Shown piece after piece: positions 13,987 to 14,097 of a stretch of DNA of 14,097 nt (the first letter of the stretch is position 1; every line of letters starts with the position of its first letter). The position numbers and the translations under genes are program-made. Below the pieces are notes generated by a model. The model worked only from the letters and a program-made list of their open reading frames with translations. It had not been told where the DNA came from and ran no database searches. This stretch comes from Alphaproteobacteria bacterium (lineage in GTDB: Bacteria > Pseudomonadota > Alphaproteobacteria > Micropepsales > Micropepsaceae), in assembly GCA_947373775.1 (NCBI GenBank), contig CANBZE010000023.1:1-14097 (forward strand). The letters run 5' to 3'.

Positions 13987-14097
13987 TTGAAGAAGATGAC
14001 CATGTTGGCGCTTGCGGGCGCCGCTTGCGGGCTGGCCCTGCCCGCCCTCAGCCAGACCGGAGTCGTGGACCAGGCTGAGCTCAAGCAGATCATGGCC
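13987..14097 (+). CDS. Secreted protein of unknown function, N-terminal fragment, cut by window edge
   Basis: Only 37 codons are in the window. From the TTG start the product begins MKKMTMLALAGAACGLALPA, then LSQTGVVDQAELKQIMA. This is a clear Sec signal peptide: a basic n-region, a hydrophobic core, and probable cleavage after ALS or just beyond. The mature part is too short to place in a family. It is the only plus-strand gene and is divergent from the DUF465 gene, sharing the 237-bp control region with the CtrA-like box. An ATG start at 13996 would lose the two lysines and have poor ribosome-binding spacing. Confidence 0.7.
   Translation, partial: MKKMTMLALAGAACGLALPALSQTGVVDQAELKQIMA

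Noticed and set aside
1..14097. Mobile element, phage, CRISPR, toxin-antitoxin or defence system
   Set aside because: No transposase, integrase, terminal repeats, direct-repeat array, nuclease or restriction gene was found; composition and orientation are uniform across the window.

Overview
This window looks like the chromosome of a free-living, GC-rich alphaproteobacterium. The clues are the high GC content, a DUF465-type small protein, tandem PilZ domains, and an exact CtrA-like TTAA-N7-TTAA box. The organism cannot be named from the sequence alone. There are no rRNA or tRNA genes, insertion sequences, CRISPR arrays or phage genes. Gene order and base composition look uniform, so this appears to be ordinary catabolic chromosome rather than an island. 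All genes except a short fragment at the right edge lie on the minus strand, so transcription runs from right to left.

Right part (13.4-14.1 kb): the start of a secreted protein (plus strand, cut by the window edge) faces a small DUF465 helical protein. Between them lies a 237-bp divergent control region with a CtrA-like box and a minus-strand promoter.

Middle (8.47-13.4 kb): a tight three-gene unit encodes hydantoinase/oxoprolinase subunits A and B and a fold-type III PLP enzyme of the D-threonine aldolase/D-serine dehydratase-like family. The gaps are 3 and 10 bp. The unit has its own candidate promoter, with a 6-2-6 palindrome lying inside the -35/-10 spacer.

Left part (1-8.28 kb): after a 195-bp gap with inverted repeats come six co-oriented genes. 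These are a tandem PilZ protein, a 370-aa protein I do not recognise whose start overlaps the PilZ stop, a membrane-anchored PQQ-dependent dehydrogenase, an exported TolB-propeller/amidohydrolase fusion, a lambda-crystallin-like 3-hydroxyacid dehydrogenase, and the first 75 codons of a beta-keto acid cleavage enzyme (BKACE, DUF849).

Working together (inference): the PilZ/unknown pair looks like a c-di-GMP input module. The next four genes combine periplasmic oxidation and hydrolysis with a cytoplasmic pair that would oxidise a 3-hydroxy acid to a 3-keto acid and split it with acetyl-CoA. The HyuAB-PLP unit would open a cyclic amide or related compound and pass an amino or hydroxyamino acid to the PLP enzyme. 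The substrates are not readable from sequence. The most useful leads are the PilZ/unknown overlap, the HyuAB-PLP unit with its spacer palindrome, and the CtrA-like control region.
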